Source of the DNA: GCA-003244245 sp963823755
GTDB lineage: Bacteria; Actinomycetota; Actinomycetes; Mycobacteriales; Pseudonocardiaceae
Direction: 5' to 3'
Assembly (NCBI GenBank): GCA_963823755.1
Contig: CAWGMP010000017.1
Location: 372,001-436,000 of the forward strand
DNA: 64,000 nt
The position numbers and the translations under genes are program-made. Below are positions 34,104 through 43,334 of this stretch, one piece after another. Under the pieces are notes generated by a model. It saw only the letters and a program-made list of their open reading frames with translations. It searched no databases and was not told the origin of the DNA. Numbering within the stretch: position 1 is the stretch's first letter; every line of letters starts with the position of its first letter.

Positions 34104-34842
34104 CCACGAGGACCGCGCCGATGATCACCGAAGAGATCACCATGCGGACCAGGTTCGTCGAGACCGTCACCGAGTTGCTGGACGAGGACCCGAAAACGGC
34201 GCTGGTCTTGGCGGACATCTCGGCGTACCTGTTCACCGAGCAGGCCCAACGCACCCGGATCGGGTGCTCAACAGGGGAATACGCGAATCGCTGATGGTCA
34301 GCGTCGGCGGTGGACTGGCGCTGACCGGCCTGCGCCCGATCATCCACACCTACGCGCCGTTTCTCATCGAGCGCTCCTTCGAACAGATCAAACTCGACCT
34401 CACTCACCAGGGTGTGCCCGCAGTACTGGTCAGCGTCGGAGCCTCCTATGACTGGACCGAGGGCGGCCGAACTCACCAGTCCCCCGGCGACGTGGCGCTG
34501 CTCGCGGTCGGGCCGATCCTCGACCCGGTCCTGGCGGCTACCGCCGGCCTGGACGTGACCGTGGCCTACACCAACACGGTGCGGCCACTGGACCTGAACG
34601 GCCTGCGCGACCTGACCGCGGCCGACACCGTGGTACTGGTGGAACCGTACCTGGCCGGCACCTCCACCCGACTGATCGACGAGGCACTGTCGGACCGTCC
34701 ACACCGGACACTCGCGCTGGGGGTCAGCCGGACCGAACAACGCCGTTACGGCACGCCCGAACAGCACGATGTGTTACACGGGCTCGACGCCGCCGGACTC
34801 CGCCACTCCCTCTCGAAGTTCCTCACCGGTACTGCTCGATGA
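34100..34842 (+). pseudogene. Transketolase C-terminal subunit, frameshifted
   Basis: The GTG at 34100 begins the pyrimidine-binding half (MRTRFVETVTELLDEDPKTA), but that frame ends at 34294. The conserved continuation HPDRVLNRGIRESLMVS runs in another frame from about 34253 and goes on through GLALTGLRPIIHTYAPFLIE to a TGA at 34842. One missing base around 34245-34253 explains it. The rest is intact through the C-terminal domain (VVLVEPYLAGTSTRLIDEAL). No homopolymer is at the site. Either a recent inactivating mutation or an assembly error. Confidence 0.75.
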
Positions 34843-35412
34843 CGCCGGGGAATTGCGGCGGGCAACAGCTCGGCCCCCTGATCGAGCGGTTGAACAGGCC
34901 CGCGCCGACATGCAATCTTGGCAGCACACCGCCACTGTCCATGCGCTTGACGATCGTTTAGCTCTTATGGTTTAGCATGGAGTGGCAGCAGTTACATAAT
35001 CGGCTTCGCCTTTTTGTGCACGCGACGCGCAATCTTGTGAGGTCGCCGACCCGGCAGTAATTTGTTCTTCTCCTCACGCAGCGAAGTCGGCCGACTTCGA
35101 TAGCCGTAGTAACCTGAACGTGACATCCACCTCGCCCTCAGTGAGCACACAGGCCAGCGGGTACGTCCGTTTGTAGGCACGTTCTCCCGAGCAAGTACGC
35201 CGCCAGGCCGACAGCGCGCGTTGCGACGCAGCAAGCAGCCGGCCTGTTTCGATCGTCATAATGTAGCCGGAATCCTTGACACAGACGGCATTTACTGCTC
35301 AAACTTCTTAGATCACCACCATTTGATCGTATCGGAAACGTGACGGAGTCCTGGGATACAAGCACTCCGGCTACTTCCGGTTGATGGTCACAAACCCTGG
35401 CAAGGAGCGGCG
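34843..35412. other. Gene-free interval
   Basis: About 570 bases with no gene I can support. A short plus-strand stretch near 34853-34975 (ending QSWQHTATVHALDDRLALMV) looks like the end of a lost gene. The 35000-35350 part is relatively AT-rich. The promoter of the antiporter gene should lie near its right end. Confidence 0.35.
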
Positions 35413-36666
35413 GTGACCACCGCACAAGCCACGTTTCTCCTCTTCGATCTGGCGATCATCGTGCTGATGGCTCGCCTCTTCGGCGCAGCAGCCAGGCGAC
35501 TCGGCCAGCCCGCCGTGGTGGGCGAGATCCTCGCCGGGATCCTGCTCGGCCCGACGCTGTTCGACGGCGCGATCGCCGACGCACTGTTCCCGGCGGGCGT
35601 ACGGCCGATGCTAGGGGCGCTGGCGAACATCGGCGTCGCGGTGTTCATGTTCATCGTCGGCCTGGAACTGGACCGGACGGTGCTGCGCGGGAAGATGCGG
35701 ATAGCGACGACGCTGTCGGTCAGCTCGGTCCTGTTGCCGTTCGGCCTGGGTGTGGCACTGGCGTTCTACCTGGCAAACCCGTACGCACCGCCCGACAAGA
35801 CAAGCTTCGTGCTGTTCATCGGCGCCGCGTTGTCGGTCACCGCCTTCCCCGTGTTGGTTCGCATCCTGCGGGACCGCGGGATGCACCGGTCAGCACTCGG
35901 TGTGTTGGCGTGCACCTGTGCCGCGCTGGCCGACGTGCTCGCGTGGTCCATGCTCGCCGGGATCGTCGCGATCTCCGGGCACGGTGGCGCGGAGCACTGG
36001 CGGTTGCTGATGGTGCTGCCATACCTCGCCGTGCTGTTCGGAGTGGTCCGACCTCTGCTGCGGTGGTACGTGGCACGGGAGGGCGGTGAGCAAACCACCC
36101 AAAGCATGATCGCTATCCTGGTCGTCGGCCTGCTGCTCTCCGGCACGGCCACCGAATGGTTCGGCCTGCATATGATCTTCGGTGCGTTCTTGTTCGGCAT
36201 CGCGGTACCGAAGGAGGGGATGGCAGAGTGGGTCGAAACGATCAGCACACAGGTCGGCCGCTTCAACGAGGTGCTGCTGCTGCCGGTCTTCTTCGTCGTC
36301 GCCGGCCTGCGGGTGGACCTGTCTGAGATCGACGGGGGCGGTCTGGTGGCCCTGGGATTCATCTTCCTGGCCGCAGTCGGTGGCAAGTTCGGTGGCACGT
36401 TCCTGGCCGCACGAGCACACGGTCTGGCGGGCCGGCAGTCGGCTGCTCTCGCCGCGCTGATGAACACCCGCGGGCTGACCGAACTGATCATCCTCACGAC
36501 GGGCCAGCAACTGGGATTACTGAACGATCACCTCTACAGCCTGATGGTGGTCGTGGCACTGGCCACGACCGCGATGACAGGACCGCTGCTGAACCTCATC
36601 AAGGTGGACCAGGACGCCCCGCTAGGCACGGTGCGGGTCCCCACCGCCACGCTCGTGAAAAGCTGA
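35413..36666 (+). CDS. CPA2-family monovalent cation/proton antiporter
   Basis: A 417-residue membrane protein with about 12 hydrophobic segments. It carries the Kef/NapA-like signatures RRLGQPAVVGEILAGILLGP, ANIGVAVFMFIVGLELD and LSVTAFPVLVRILRD, and the C-terminal helices around NTRGLTELIILT. It lacks the cytoplasmic TrkA-N domain of KefB/KefC, so it is of the short Na+(K+)/H+ exchanger kind. The GTG start at 35413 is preceded by AAGGAG. It stands alone. Exchange of Na+ or K+ for H+ is known for the family; the ion is not predictable here. Confidence 0.9.
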   Translation: MTTAQATFLLFDLAIIVLMARLFGAAARRLGQPAVVGEILAGILLGPTLFDGAIADALFPAGVRPMLGALANIGVAVFMFIVGLELDRTVLRGKMRIATTLSVSSVLLPFGLGVALAFYLANPYAPPDKTSFVLFIGAALSVTAFPVLVRILRDRGMHRSALGVLACTCAALADVLAWSMLAGIVAISGHGGAEHWRLLMVLPYLAVLFGVVRPLLRWYVAREGGEQTTQSMIAILVVGLLLSGTATEWFGLHMIFGAFLFGIAVPKEGMAEWVETISTQVGRFNEVLLLPVFFVVAGLRVDLSEIDGGGLVALGFIFLAAVGGKFGGTFLAARAHGLAGRQSAALAALMNTRGLTELIILTTGQQLGLLNDHLYSLMVVVALATTAMTGPLLNLIKVDQDAPLGTVRVPTATLVKS

Positions 36667-36739
36667 CTGTGATGGTAGACGCGGCGATAGATCGCCATGG
36701 GGGTGACGCCGCGGGATCGGGCGATCTTTCGATCACCAA

Positions 36740-37084
36740 CTACCCGAGGAAGGCTCGACCCGGATCATCGATAGCCTCCAGCAACGGCACGACGCTCGGT
36801 GCAGCAGGCACATCGTCGACCCGATGCCAGCAAGTGTTGCTGTCGGGCCAATACAACCGCCACCCCTCCGCGGCGCAACGCAGCTGCGCGACCGACCGCG
36901 AGGTCCACTCCGTCCCGTCCGCCGACGGGTCGTCCCAGGGAGCCCGCCGTTCAACGATGGTCACGCTGTGTCCTCGAACCTCATGCTCCATCCGCACCTG
37001 ACACCGCGCCCGCTCCGGGATTTTCTGCTCACACCAGCGCGCAACACGAACGACATCAGTCTCCGGAAGATCCACAGTAGTCAC
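36740..37084 (-). CDS. DUF3024 family protein
   Basis: A 114-residue soluble protein with the DUF3024 pattern: VDLPETDVVRVARWCEQKIP, HSVTIVERRAPW, WTSRSVAQLRC, WRLYWPDSNTCWHRVDDVP and LLEAIDDPGRAFLG. The family is common in actinobacteria and has no known function. The start is uncertain: the GTG at 37084 fits family length, while an ATG at 37105 would add seven residues. It is convergent with the antiporter gene. Confidence 0.75.
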   Translation of the reverse strand: MTTVDLPETDVVRVARWCEQKIPERARCQVRMEHEVRGHSVTIVERRAPWDDPSADGTEWTSRSVAQLRCAAEGWRLYWPDSNTCWHRVDDVPAAPSVVPLLEAIDDPGRAFLG

Positions 37085-37561
37085 GGCGAACAGGATACCC
37101 AGCACCTCCCCCTACCACCCCAGGCCGGCTACCACCCCAGGCCAGGCAAATCCGTTGATAGTCCACTCCTGGGTCAGCCACGCTGTTCAGGGCCCGCAGC
37201 CGATCATAGGCCCGGAAAGAACTCACCGCGGCGACCGTCAGCTCGCCGACCCATTCAGGGAGCGTTCCAGCGCTGCAACACCCCCTATGGTCAGCGCGTC
37301 ACGATCTGCGACGGTGAACGGCGACATCATCAGGGGCGATCCTGACCCTCATCTACTTCAGGGTGCTGGTCATAATGCGCTGGAGCCACACGCCAGGCGT
37401 TACGACGTGGTGTGCGACGGCCCGAAAGTGACGCCCACGGATTCCCGACGTCTACAGCGCCTTAGCGTCACCCATCGCGCTGGCGGCGAGCGCGCAGCTG
37501 CTCGCGGACCCGCTCAGCGTCGCAGTGCAGGTGATTACCCGGAGTGATCAACTCAGAGTGA
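37085..37561. other. Gene-free interval
   Basis: About 480 bases. Frames on both strands are short or of atypical composition. A minus-strand stretch near 37160-37280 (EWVGELTVAAVSSFRAYDRL) looks like degenerate coding DNA, but I cannot name it. No promoter or repeat stands out. Confidence 0.3.
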
Positions 37562-38800
37562 TCAACTCGGCCCGGTGCCACTTGAGCACCGCCCTATGGC
37601 TGACCCCCCAACTCGGCAGCGAGCTGCCCCGTGGCCACCAACGTCACAAGCAGCACCGTAAGCGCACGTTCTGCGCGTCAACATCTCCTGTGCGTGATGT
37701 CTGCTTTTTTCGTCGTTATACAGTAAGCATTTTATGGAATTATCCACCCTTAGGAGAGTCTGGCGAAACTGCAAGCGAAACTCCTGTCGGGCCATCCGGG
37801 CCAGGTCCCGGGCGTCGCTGCTGGGCCGGGCCTCCAATGCCACGGCCAGCGGTTCGAGCTGCCGACAGACCTGCACGGAGTTCAGAGTCGTCACGGTGGT
37901 GACTGCGTGGTGGGCTAGTTGTAGCCCGCGTGGCTCTCCGGTCCGTACATGCAGCTCCGCGAGGACGACAAGGGCCCCCGCCCCGTCCCGGCGGTTCGCG
38001 TCACCGAAGGTGCGTGCCGCTGTCGCTGCGAACGGCTCCGCGATGTCCAGGCGGCCGAGGTCGAGCTGGATTCGTGCCGCGTTGAGGTCCTTGTCCGCGC
38101 GCTCGTACACGTCCCGGGGTTGCCAGTTCTCCCGGACCGTGACCAGCGTGCGGTCGGCCTCTTGGAAGTGGTCCAGGAGGGCGTAAGCCGCTGCGGAGCT
38201 CACCCCCAGCCGGGCGGTGATGGATGGCACCCGGGGATCGTCCGCTTGCACGGTTGCTGGTGTGGGCTTGCCGGGTTGGAATCCCTCAAGTGCGCACTGC
38301 CCGAGCTGGAATGCCTTCAGTGCGTCGTGGGGGTGCCCGCTTCGGACCAGTGTCGCTCCGGCTTGCCAGGCCGCGTTGGCGATGCCGAATGCGTCCTTGG
38401 CCTCATCAGCCAGGGCCAGGGCGCGGGTGAAGTGGCCTGTTCCGTCCACGCCGGAGTCGTAGTAACACCAGCCCGCTTCGGTGTGCAGCTCCGCCAGCGC
38501 GCGACCCAGTCGGGCCTTGACCGCCTCGGTCGCGGGCACCTTCATCCACCGGGTGTAGTGCTTGGCGGCGGCACCGAACACCTCGGCCTGCCCGCCGTAC
38601 TGGCGTGCCAGAGCGCGTAACCGTTCCGTGACGGCCTCGATGGCCTGCACGTGGGACATGCTCAGCCGCGAGGGCAGCGACTCATCACCGGTTCGTGGTA
38701 AGGCCAGCTCGGCCAACCCACCCAGACTCGTCACGATCCGACCGAGAGCAGCGAGCGAGGTAGCGGCGATGAGAGCGCGTCGTCGCACCTCCTCTTCCAC
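37562..38800 (-). CDS. TPR-domain half of an XRE-TPR regulator, altered C-terminus
   Basis: A 412-residue, mainly helical protein of tetratricopeptide-like repeats (LGRALAELHTEAGWCYYDSG, FGIANAAWQAGATLVRSGHP, GALVVLAELHVRTGEPRGLQ). In related actinobacterial regulators this region follows an N-terminal XRE domain in one polypeptide; here it restarts at a GTG (38800), eight bases after the stop of the frameshifted XRE part. The last 60 residues (Cys-rich, low similarity, AT-richer DNA) differ from family C-termini, suggesting that the 3' end was replaced. Probably non-functional as a regulator, though the TPR part is open. Confidence 0.6.
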   Translation of the reverse strand: MEEEVRRRALIAATSLAALGRIVTSLGGLAELALPRTGDESLPSRLSMSHVQAIEAVTERLRALARQYGGQAEVFGAAAKHYTRWMKVPATEAVKARLGRALAELHTEAGWCYYDSGVDGTGHFTRALALADEAKDAFGIANAAWQAGATLVRSGHPHDALKAFQLGQCALEGFQPGKPTPATVQADDPRVPSITARLGVSSAAAYALLDHFQEADRTLVTVRENWQPRDVYERADKDLNAARIQLDLGRLDIAEPFAATAARTFGDANRRDGAGALVVLAELHVRTGEPRGLQLAHHAVTTVTTLNSVQVCRQLEPLAVALEARPSSDARDLARMARQEFRLQFRQTLLRVDNSIKCLLYNDEKSRHHAQEMLTRRTCAYGAACDVGGHGAARCRVGGSAIGRCSSGTGPS

Positions 38801-38807
38801 CTCCCGG

Positions 38808-39193
38808 TCAGGCCGTCGTCTGTCTCTGCCCCAGGTAGGCGTCGTCCTCGTTGTCAGCGCTGGCCTGACCGTAGGACAGGCCCATCAGTTCGCGAGGGAT
38901 GCGCAGGCCCCGCGCGATGCGCACGAGCACGTCGTAGGCAAGCACCTTGCGCCCGGCCAGGATCTCCGACACCTCGGACTGTGACTGCCCGGTCAGCTCC
39001 GCGATCTGCCGCTGAGTGACCCCTCACGCTTGAGCACCCCGTACAAGGCACCGATGTCACGGACGGCCAGAATCCGGCGCACGTCGTCACGTTCGTACAG
39101 CGCGGGATCAATGGCGGGTACCGGCTTCTCAGCACCCGGCACCTGGTCACCACCCGTCTGCCCGGCGATCTTGTCGGCATACCCGTAGCTCAT
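38808..39193 (-). pseudogene. XRE helix-turn-helix domain, frameshifted
   Basis: The ATG at 39193 begins MSYGYADKIAG, then ERDDVRRILAVRDIGALYGV, and that frame stops soon after. The helix-turn-helix continues in the next frame as VTQRQIAELTGQSQSEVSEI, LAGRKVLAYDVLVRIARGL, to a TGA at 38808. The shift maps to a run of four C (39020-39023); five would restore the frame. It is the DNA-binding half of the TPR protein immediately downstream. A homopolymer error cannot be excluded. Confidence 0.7.
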
Positions 39194-39456
39194 GGTGGTC
39201 ACCCCTCTACTCAGAGGGGGCACAGCGTAGACCGGGTGGGTGTGACGCGGGTAACCCGGCGTGGCGTGCTATGGATCACCGGGGTACGGCTGGGGTACCA
39301 CTGATCATTCGTGGGGGCAAAACCGACTGAGGCCCCGGGCACGCCCTGAACTGCGGAAATAGTTTCGCTAGACCCTCTTAGCAAGCGTCTCTCATGCGGT
39401 AGCGGACACCAGAAGCAAGGGCTTGATCCCTACCCTTGCCAGCGGGAGAGGATCCG

Positions 39457-39513
39457 ATGCCCACCACCCCACCAACCCCGACCGGCTTGAGACGCGAGGC
39501 GGCGGCCTCGTGA
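39457..39513 (+). CDS. 18-residue leader-type reading frame
   Basis: ATG at 39457 after GAGAGG encodes MPTTPPTPTGLRREAAAS and stops in a GTGA overlap with the next start (39510). The overlap and ribosome site suggest translation. The sequence has no known relatives I can recall. It may only deliver ribosomes to the next gene. Confidence 0.35.
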   Translation: MPTTPPTPTGLRREAAAS

Positions 39514-39893
39514 GCGGTGACATCAGCCGGGAGCACTGGGGGGTGCCCGGGCAGGGCCTGACCCTCGCCGACCCCGACGGCATCGTGCGGATGCTCGCCT
39601 GCCGCGATGGCAGCGTGACCCTGCACCTGACCTGCTCAGGCACGCAGGGCAGTGTGCGACTGGACATCTCCCGGGGCGCCCAGCTCTCGACCGGAATCTG
39701 GGAGGCAGCCGGAGCCAGCCAGCTCCAAGAGCGCCTCGGCGACGACCGACCCCCACCACAGCCACCCTGCACACCCACCGGATCAGGGGACCCACCTGTA
39801 GCCTGGCGCTCGCACCCCCACCGAGGTGTACCGCCCCGGAGCAGCTCCCCGGGACGTCGGCGGGGGCAGGCCCCGAGGAATGAAGGTGCAGCG
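39510..39893 (+). CDS. Unknown protein segment in frame with the downstream XRE regulator
   Basis: From the GTG at 39510 the frame runs without a stop into the XRE regulator. The first 75 residues (SGDISREHWGVPGQGLTLAD, VTLHLTCSGTQGSVRLDISR) look like a small folded beta-rich domain; the next 50 are Pro/Arg-rich and linker-like. It could be a separate small gene whose stop was lost, or a true N-terminal extension of the regulator. No family recognised. Confidence 0.35.
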
Positions 39894-41088
39894 GTGGACG
39901 CGGAGGAAGCGCGCACCATCGGCTGGCGGCTGCGGCGGATCCGTCAAGCCCGGGGCAAATCACTGCGGGTGATCGCCGGACTGGCTGGGATGAGCACATC
40001 GAGCCTGCACCGGATCGAACACGGGCAGCGAGCCGTGACCCTCTCAGAGATCGTGGCACTGGCCAATGCCCTGGAGGTCGCCCCGAGCGAGCTGACCACA
40101 CTGCCGGTACCCGCACCAGCCAACGGACACACCGACTCCACCACCGAAGCGGTACGGCTGACGCTGGACGCGATCGACACCGACCACCCGAACGGACTGG
40201 TGCTACCCCCGGCGGCGCTGCGGGACCAGGTAGCCCAGGTCCACGCCCGACTACGGGCCTGCCAGTTCGCCGAGGTGACCACCGACCTACCCGGCCTGAT
40301 CCGCAACCTGCACACCACCCTGGCCACCGGCACCGACCACGCCGAACTGCTCGACCTGGCCGTCTACCTGCACGTGCACGTCACCCGCCAGTGGCTGGTC
40401 CACGCCGCTGCACCCACCGACCTGGTCCGCTGGGCCGTCTTCCTAGCACGTCGCTTGGCCCGGGAGCGCGATGAGATCACCACGCTGGCGTGGCCGAGTT
40501 CGCTGTAGCTGACGTACTGCTGGCCGGGGGGCACTGGGAGTGGGGCGAACCGTGCTCGACTCGCTGACCTTGCCACCGACCACCGCCGCCACCGCAGGAC
40601 TGGTCGACCTGGTCACCGCGTGCCACGCTATGGCCGCCGTGCTGGACCGCCGGTACGGTGATATGGCCGCACCGATGGATGACGCCGTCGACATGGCCGA
40701 GCGGTTCGGCGCCACCAGTGAAGTCGACTCCCTGGGGTTTGTGTTCGGGCCGGTGAACGCTGGGTGTTTTCGCATGTGGCTGGCGCTCGAAGCGCACGAG
40801 CCCGGTCAAGTGGTCAGTATCGCGCAGGAGGTCGATCCTGAGCGTCACCCCTTCCCGGTAACTCGGTCCATCTACTGGGTGCATTTCGCCCGCGCGCTAG
40901 CCCGGCTGCGGGAACGCCAGGATGACGCCGTGCGGGCGCTGTGCACCGCAGAGGACCTCAACCCCACCTTGGTGCGTCGGCATCCCATGGCCCGCGACGC
41001 CATCGCCACGTTGCTCCCCAGCATGCGCCGCAACGACACCGGCACGGCGCTGCGGAGAATGGCCCACCGAGCCGGCCTGCCGACATAG
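39894..41088 (+). pseudogene. XRE-TPR transcriptional regulator with two frameshifts
   Basis: The GTG at 39894 (AAGGTG upstream) begins a helix-turn-helix (WRLRRIRQARGKSLRVIAGL, AGMSTSSLHRIEHGQRAVTL), followed by a TPR-like region to 40508. The continuation moves frame twice: VAEFAVADVLLAGGHWEWG near 40493-40550, then VLDSLTLPPTTAATAGLVDL onward, ending at 41088 with HRAGLPT. Assembled, it is an approximately 400-residue regulator of the actinobacterial type with an intact order of segments. Two independent indels within 60 bases argue for decay. It is divergent from the other broken XRE-TPR gene. Confidence 0.7.
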
Positions 41089-41492
41089 CCCATCCGGGGA
41101 GCGTTCCAGCACTGGGCGGGCCGATGAAGGTGAACGGTCCGGCTTTCTTCGAGTGGATGGGGTTACACCGGGTGGCCTGACGCGCCGGGAAGGCCATTAC
41201 CACGACCACGCCCCATGCTGCGGCCTGTCTCTTGGCCACTCGCCACCCGAGACCCGCATCGCGCAATTCTTCGATCTTATTCCGCCGGAATCCGATTCGA
41301 CAACAGCGTGTAGGTATCATTCAGACCGTCCGCCATGGCGGTAAGATCTCGCGCTAGCACCTGCGCCAGCTGTGTCTCGCTCGCCCTCACCGACACCATA
41401 AGATCACCTCAAGACTGCGGCCGAGTAATTAAAATACAGACCAATCCAGATCTGTCGACGACTGCACAGAAAGACCGGCGTCCCGTTGTGGA
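41089..41492. other. Gene-free interval
   Basis: About 400 bases between the end of the broken regulator and the convergent MFS gene. The reading frames are short and unlike known proteins. The right half (41280-41480) is AT-richer. A terminator is expected, but no clear hairpin with a T-run was found. Confidence 0.35.
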
Positions 41493-42827
41493 TCAGCGAC
41501 CGAACATGCCCGCCTGACCATTACCGGCCGCTGTCAGCTCGCCGCTTGAGGTAGGATCGGATAGCTGGATGGTGAAACTCTCTCCGGTCATCTGACCCTG
41601 CCGTCCGAGTGCCGCCATGGCCGCGAGTGCCGCGATGGCGGCACCGATGATCGCGAACACGAGCATGGGTCCACCGCGATCACTCAGCCATCCGGCCAGC
41701 AGCCCACCCAGCGGCGCAATGCCAACCCAGCTGTATGAGTAGAGCGACAGCATTCGTGTACGAAGTAGCTCGGGCATGCAAAGCTGCAACGTCGCGCTGA
41801 CATTCGATGTGAAGCATGAAAAGGCGACGCCGATGCATACCAGTATTACTGCGTAACCAGCGACAGTCCGCTGAAAAGCGAGTAATAATTCAAGCGCTCC
41901 GAGAACACCGCAAGCACCAAGAATAACCGCCCAGCTCGCCCGACCGAGGGTTGCCACGCATAGCGCACCGACGAGCGCACCCGCGCCGTAACACGCGAAA
42001 AGAACTCCAAGAATCACCGGGTTCCCGTGCAACGTATTTCGCACGACGATGGGAAGTGTCACATTGAAGCTGATACCGAGAATTACCACCACGAACACCA
42101 TGACCATGATTGCCATCATCTGCCGCGTTCTCCAGGTCAGGCGCAATCCTTCGATCGTGCTTCGCAAGACTGCCCCGACCCGCACCTCGACTCCAGGTCT
42201 GGACTCAGGTCGATGTAGCTCGTTTGTTCGCATCAGCAGCAGTCCGGCCAGCATGGTCGCGAAGCCCAGGGCGTTCGCCAGAGAGCCCACCTTCAACCCT
42301 ATGCCAGCGATGGCCACGGCACCAAGCGCGGGACCGAGCATTCGAACCATATCGAACAGTCGAACGTTGAGTGCGATCGCGTTAGGAAATTGTTCCCGGC
42401 CCACCATCTGAATGACGAACGCTTGTCGAACCGGTGTGTCCACGATCATGATCACACCCTGGATCGCGGCGATGACGTCAACCTCCCACACAGCGAGGGA
42501 ACCGCCGAACGTGAGTGCCGTCAAGACTCCAGCGCAGAGCATCATCATGGTTTGTGTCACGATAAGCGTTCTATAATTATCGAGACGACCGCAAATCATT
42601 CCATCGAAGAGCCCGAAGATCGCATAGGGAGCGAGCTGACAGGCGATGAGGAACCCCAGGGCGCTGCCAGAATGACTGACATCGAGCACAAACCATATCT
42701 GGGCAACCCTTTGAATCCAAGAACCTATCTGCGATACCAGTTGACCACCGAAGAAAAGGCGATAATTTCGGTGCAGTCGAACACTTTCGAACATGTTTCC
42801 ATAAACTGTCCGCGCGACGGTATTCAT
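41493..42827 (-). CDS. MFS exporter (EntS/MFS_3 type)
   Basis: A 444-residue membrane protein with about 12 helices of the MFS_3/EntS-like group: LHRNYRLFFGGQLVSQIGSW at the N-terminus and IGAAIAALAAMAALGRQGQM near the C-terminus. The cytoplasmic loop after helix 2 reads GMICGRLDNYRT, a variant of the MFS G-x-x-x-D-R-x-x-R motif. Its ATG overlaps the stop of the preceding small gene (ATGA), so it is the last gene of a three-gene unit. Family members export siderophores, peptides and drugs; the substrate here is presumably tied to the two small proteins. DNA is lower in GC than the surrounding genes. Confidence 0.88.
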   Translation of the reverse strand: MNTVARTVYGNMFESVRLHRNYRLFFGGQLVSQIGSWIQRVAQIWFVLDVSHSGSALGFLIACQLAPYAIFGLFDGMICGRLDNYRTLIVTQTMMMLCAGVLTALTFGGSLAVWEVDVIAAIQGVIMIVDTPVRQAFVIQMVGREQFPNAIALNVRLFDMVRMLGPALGAVAIAGIGLKVGSLANALGFATMLAGLLLMRTNELHRPESRPGVEVRVGAVLRSTIEGLRLTWRTRQMMAIMVMVFVVVILGISFNVTLPIVVRNTLHGNPVILGVLFACYGAGALVGALCVATLGRASWAVILGACGVLGALELLLAFQRTVAGYAVILVCIGVAFSCFTSNVSATLQLCMPELLRTRMLSLYSYSWVGIAPLGGLLAGWLSDRGGPMLVFAIIGAAIAALAAMAALGRQGQMTGESFTIQLSDPTSSGELTAAGNGQAGMFGR

Positions 42828-43093
42828 TCGACGCCTCGCACCCCGCTCAGACTTGCCGTCGCAAAGTCTCTCAACATTCGCTTAAGATTGTCATCATCAG
42901 CCGCAACCGACTCGGAAGGTAGCTCAAGTGTGGCCGCCCCGAAACGGATTCTCGCATATTTGACAGCCCAGCAAGAAATGAGATTATTTTGGTGTACGAA
43001 ACCGCCTATATGATAGATCGGACCAGATACGGACTCCTCGGATTCGTAAATCCTAGGGTCGATGAGCACCCAGGCCGGTGCTAGCTCAGCCAT
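42824..43093 (-). CDS. Unknown 89-residue protein coupled to the MFS exporter
   Basis: A small soluble protein (MAELAPAWVLIDPRIYESEE at the N-terminus, RIRFGAATLELPSESVAADD in the middle). It overlaps the genes on both sides (ATGA with the exporter, eight bases with the upstream gene), so all three are translated together. I do not recognise a family. It has one Cys and is acidic. It might be an accessory factor for, or precursor of, the exported compound. Confidence 0.55.
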   Translation of the reverse strand: MAELAPAWVLIDPRIYESEESVSGPIYHIGGFVHQNNLISCWAVKYARIRFGAATLELPSESVAADDDNLKRMLRDFATASLSGVRGVE

Positions 43094-43334
43094 CGTTCGT
43101 GACCATATGGATACCGCGACTGCCCGAAATCCCTATCCCCACACTGATGCGCAACGCGGTGATGCTGTAGCGCATCAGCCGGCGGTGAACGGCATCTTTC
43201 CCGTCGTCGACCACGATAAACGGTGTGAGCGCGACCCGACCTTCTCGACGCACAACACCAGTGGGGGTGCCTTCGACGAGTGTGCCCGGACGTACCGGTG
43301 GCGCCGTTGTATCGGTATAGGTCTTGGTCGACAT
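43086..43334 (-). CDS. Unknown 82-residue protein, first gene of the MFS cassette
   Basis: Starts MSTKTYTDTTAPPVRPGTLV at an ATG with AAGGAG seven bases upstream, the strong ribosome site of this unit. The N-terminus is Thr/Pro-rich, the middle is charged, and the C-terminus is Gly/Ile/Ser-rich (ALRISVGIGISGSRGIHMVT). No family recognised. The size, leader-like N-terminus and linkage to an exporter would fit a peptide precursor, but no modifying enzyme is present in the unit. Confidence 0.5.
   Translation of the reverse strand: MSTKTYTDTTAPPVRPGTLVEGTPTGVVRREGRVALTPFIVVDDGKDAVHRRLMRYSITALRISVGIGISGSRGIHMVTNDG

Noticed and set aside
34100..34294. Programmed frameshift in the transketolase gene
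   Set aside because: No slippery heptamer or downstream structure is evident; indel or error is simpler.
41493..42827. Assigning the MFS exporter to the chlorothreonine operon
   Set aside because: It is about 19 kb away in its own three-gene unit with its own ribosome-site start.
43086..43334. Naming the 82-residue protein a lanthipeptide, lasso or other RiPP precursor
   Set aside because: There is no modification enzyme, leader peptidase or recognisable core motif in the unit; only the exporter link supports it.
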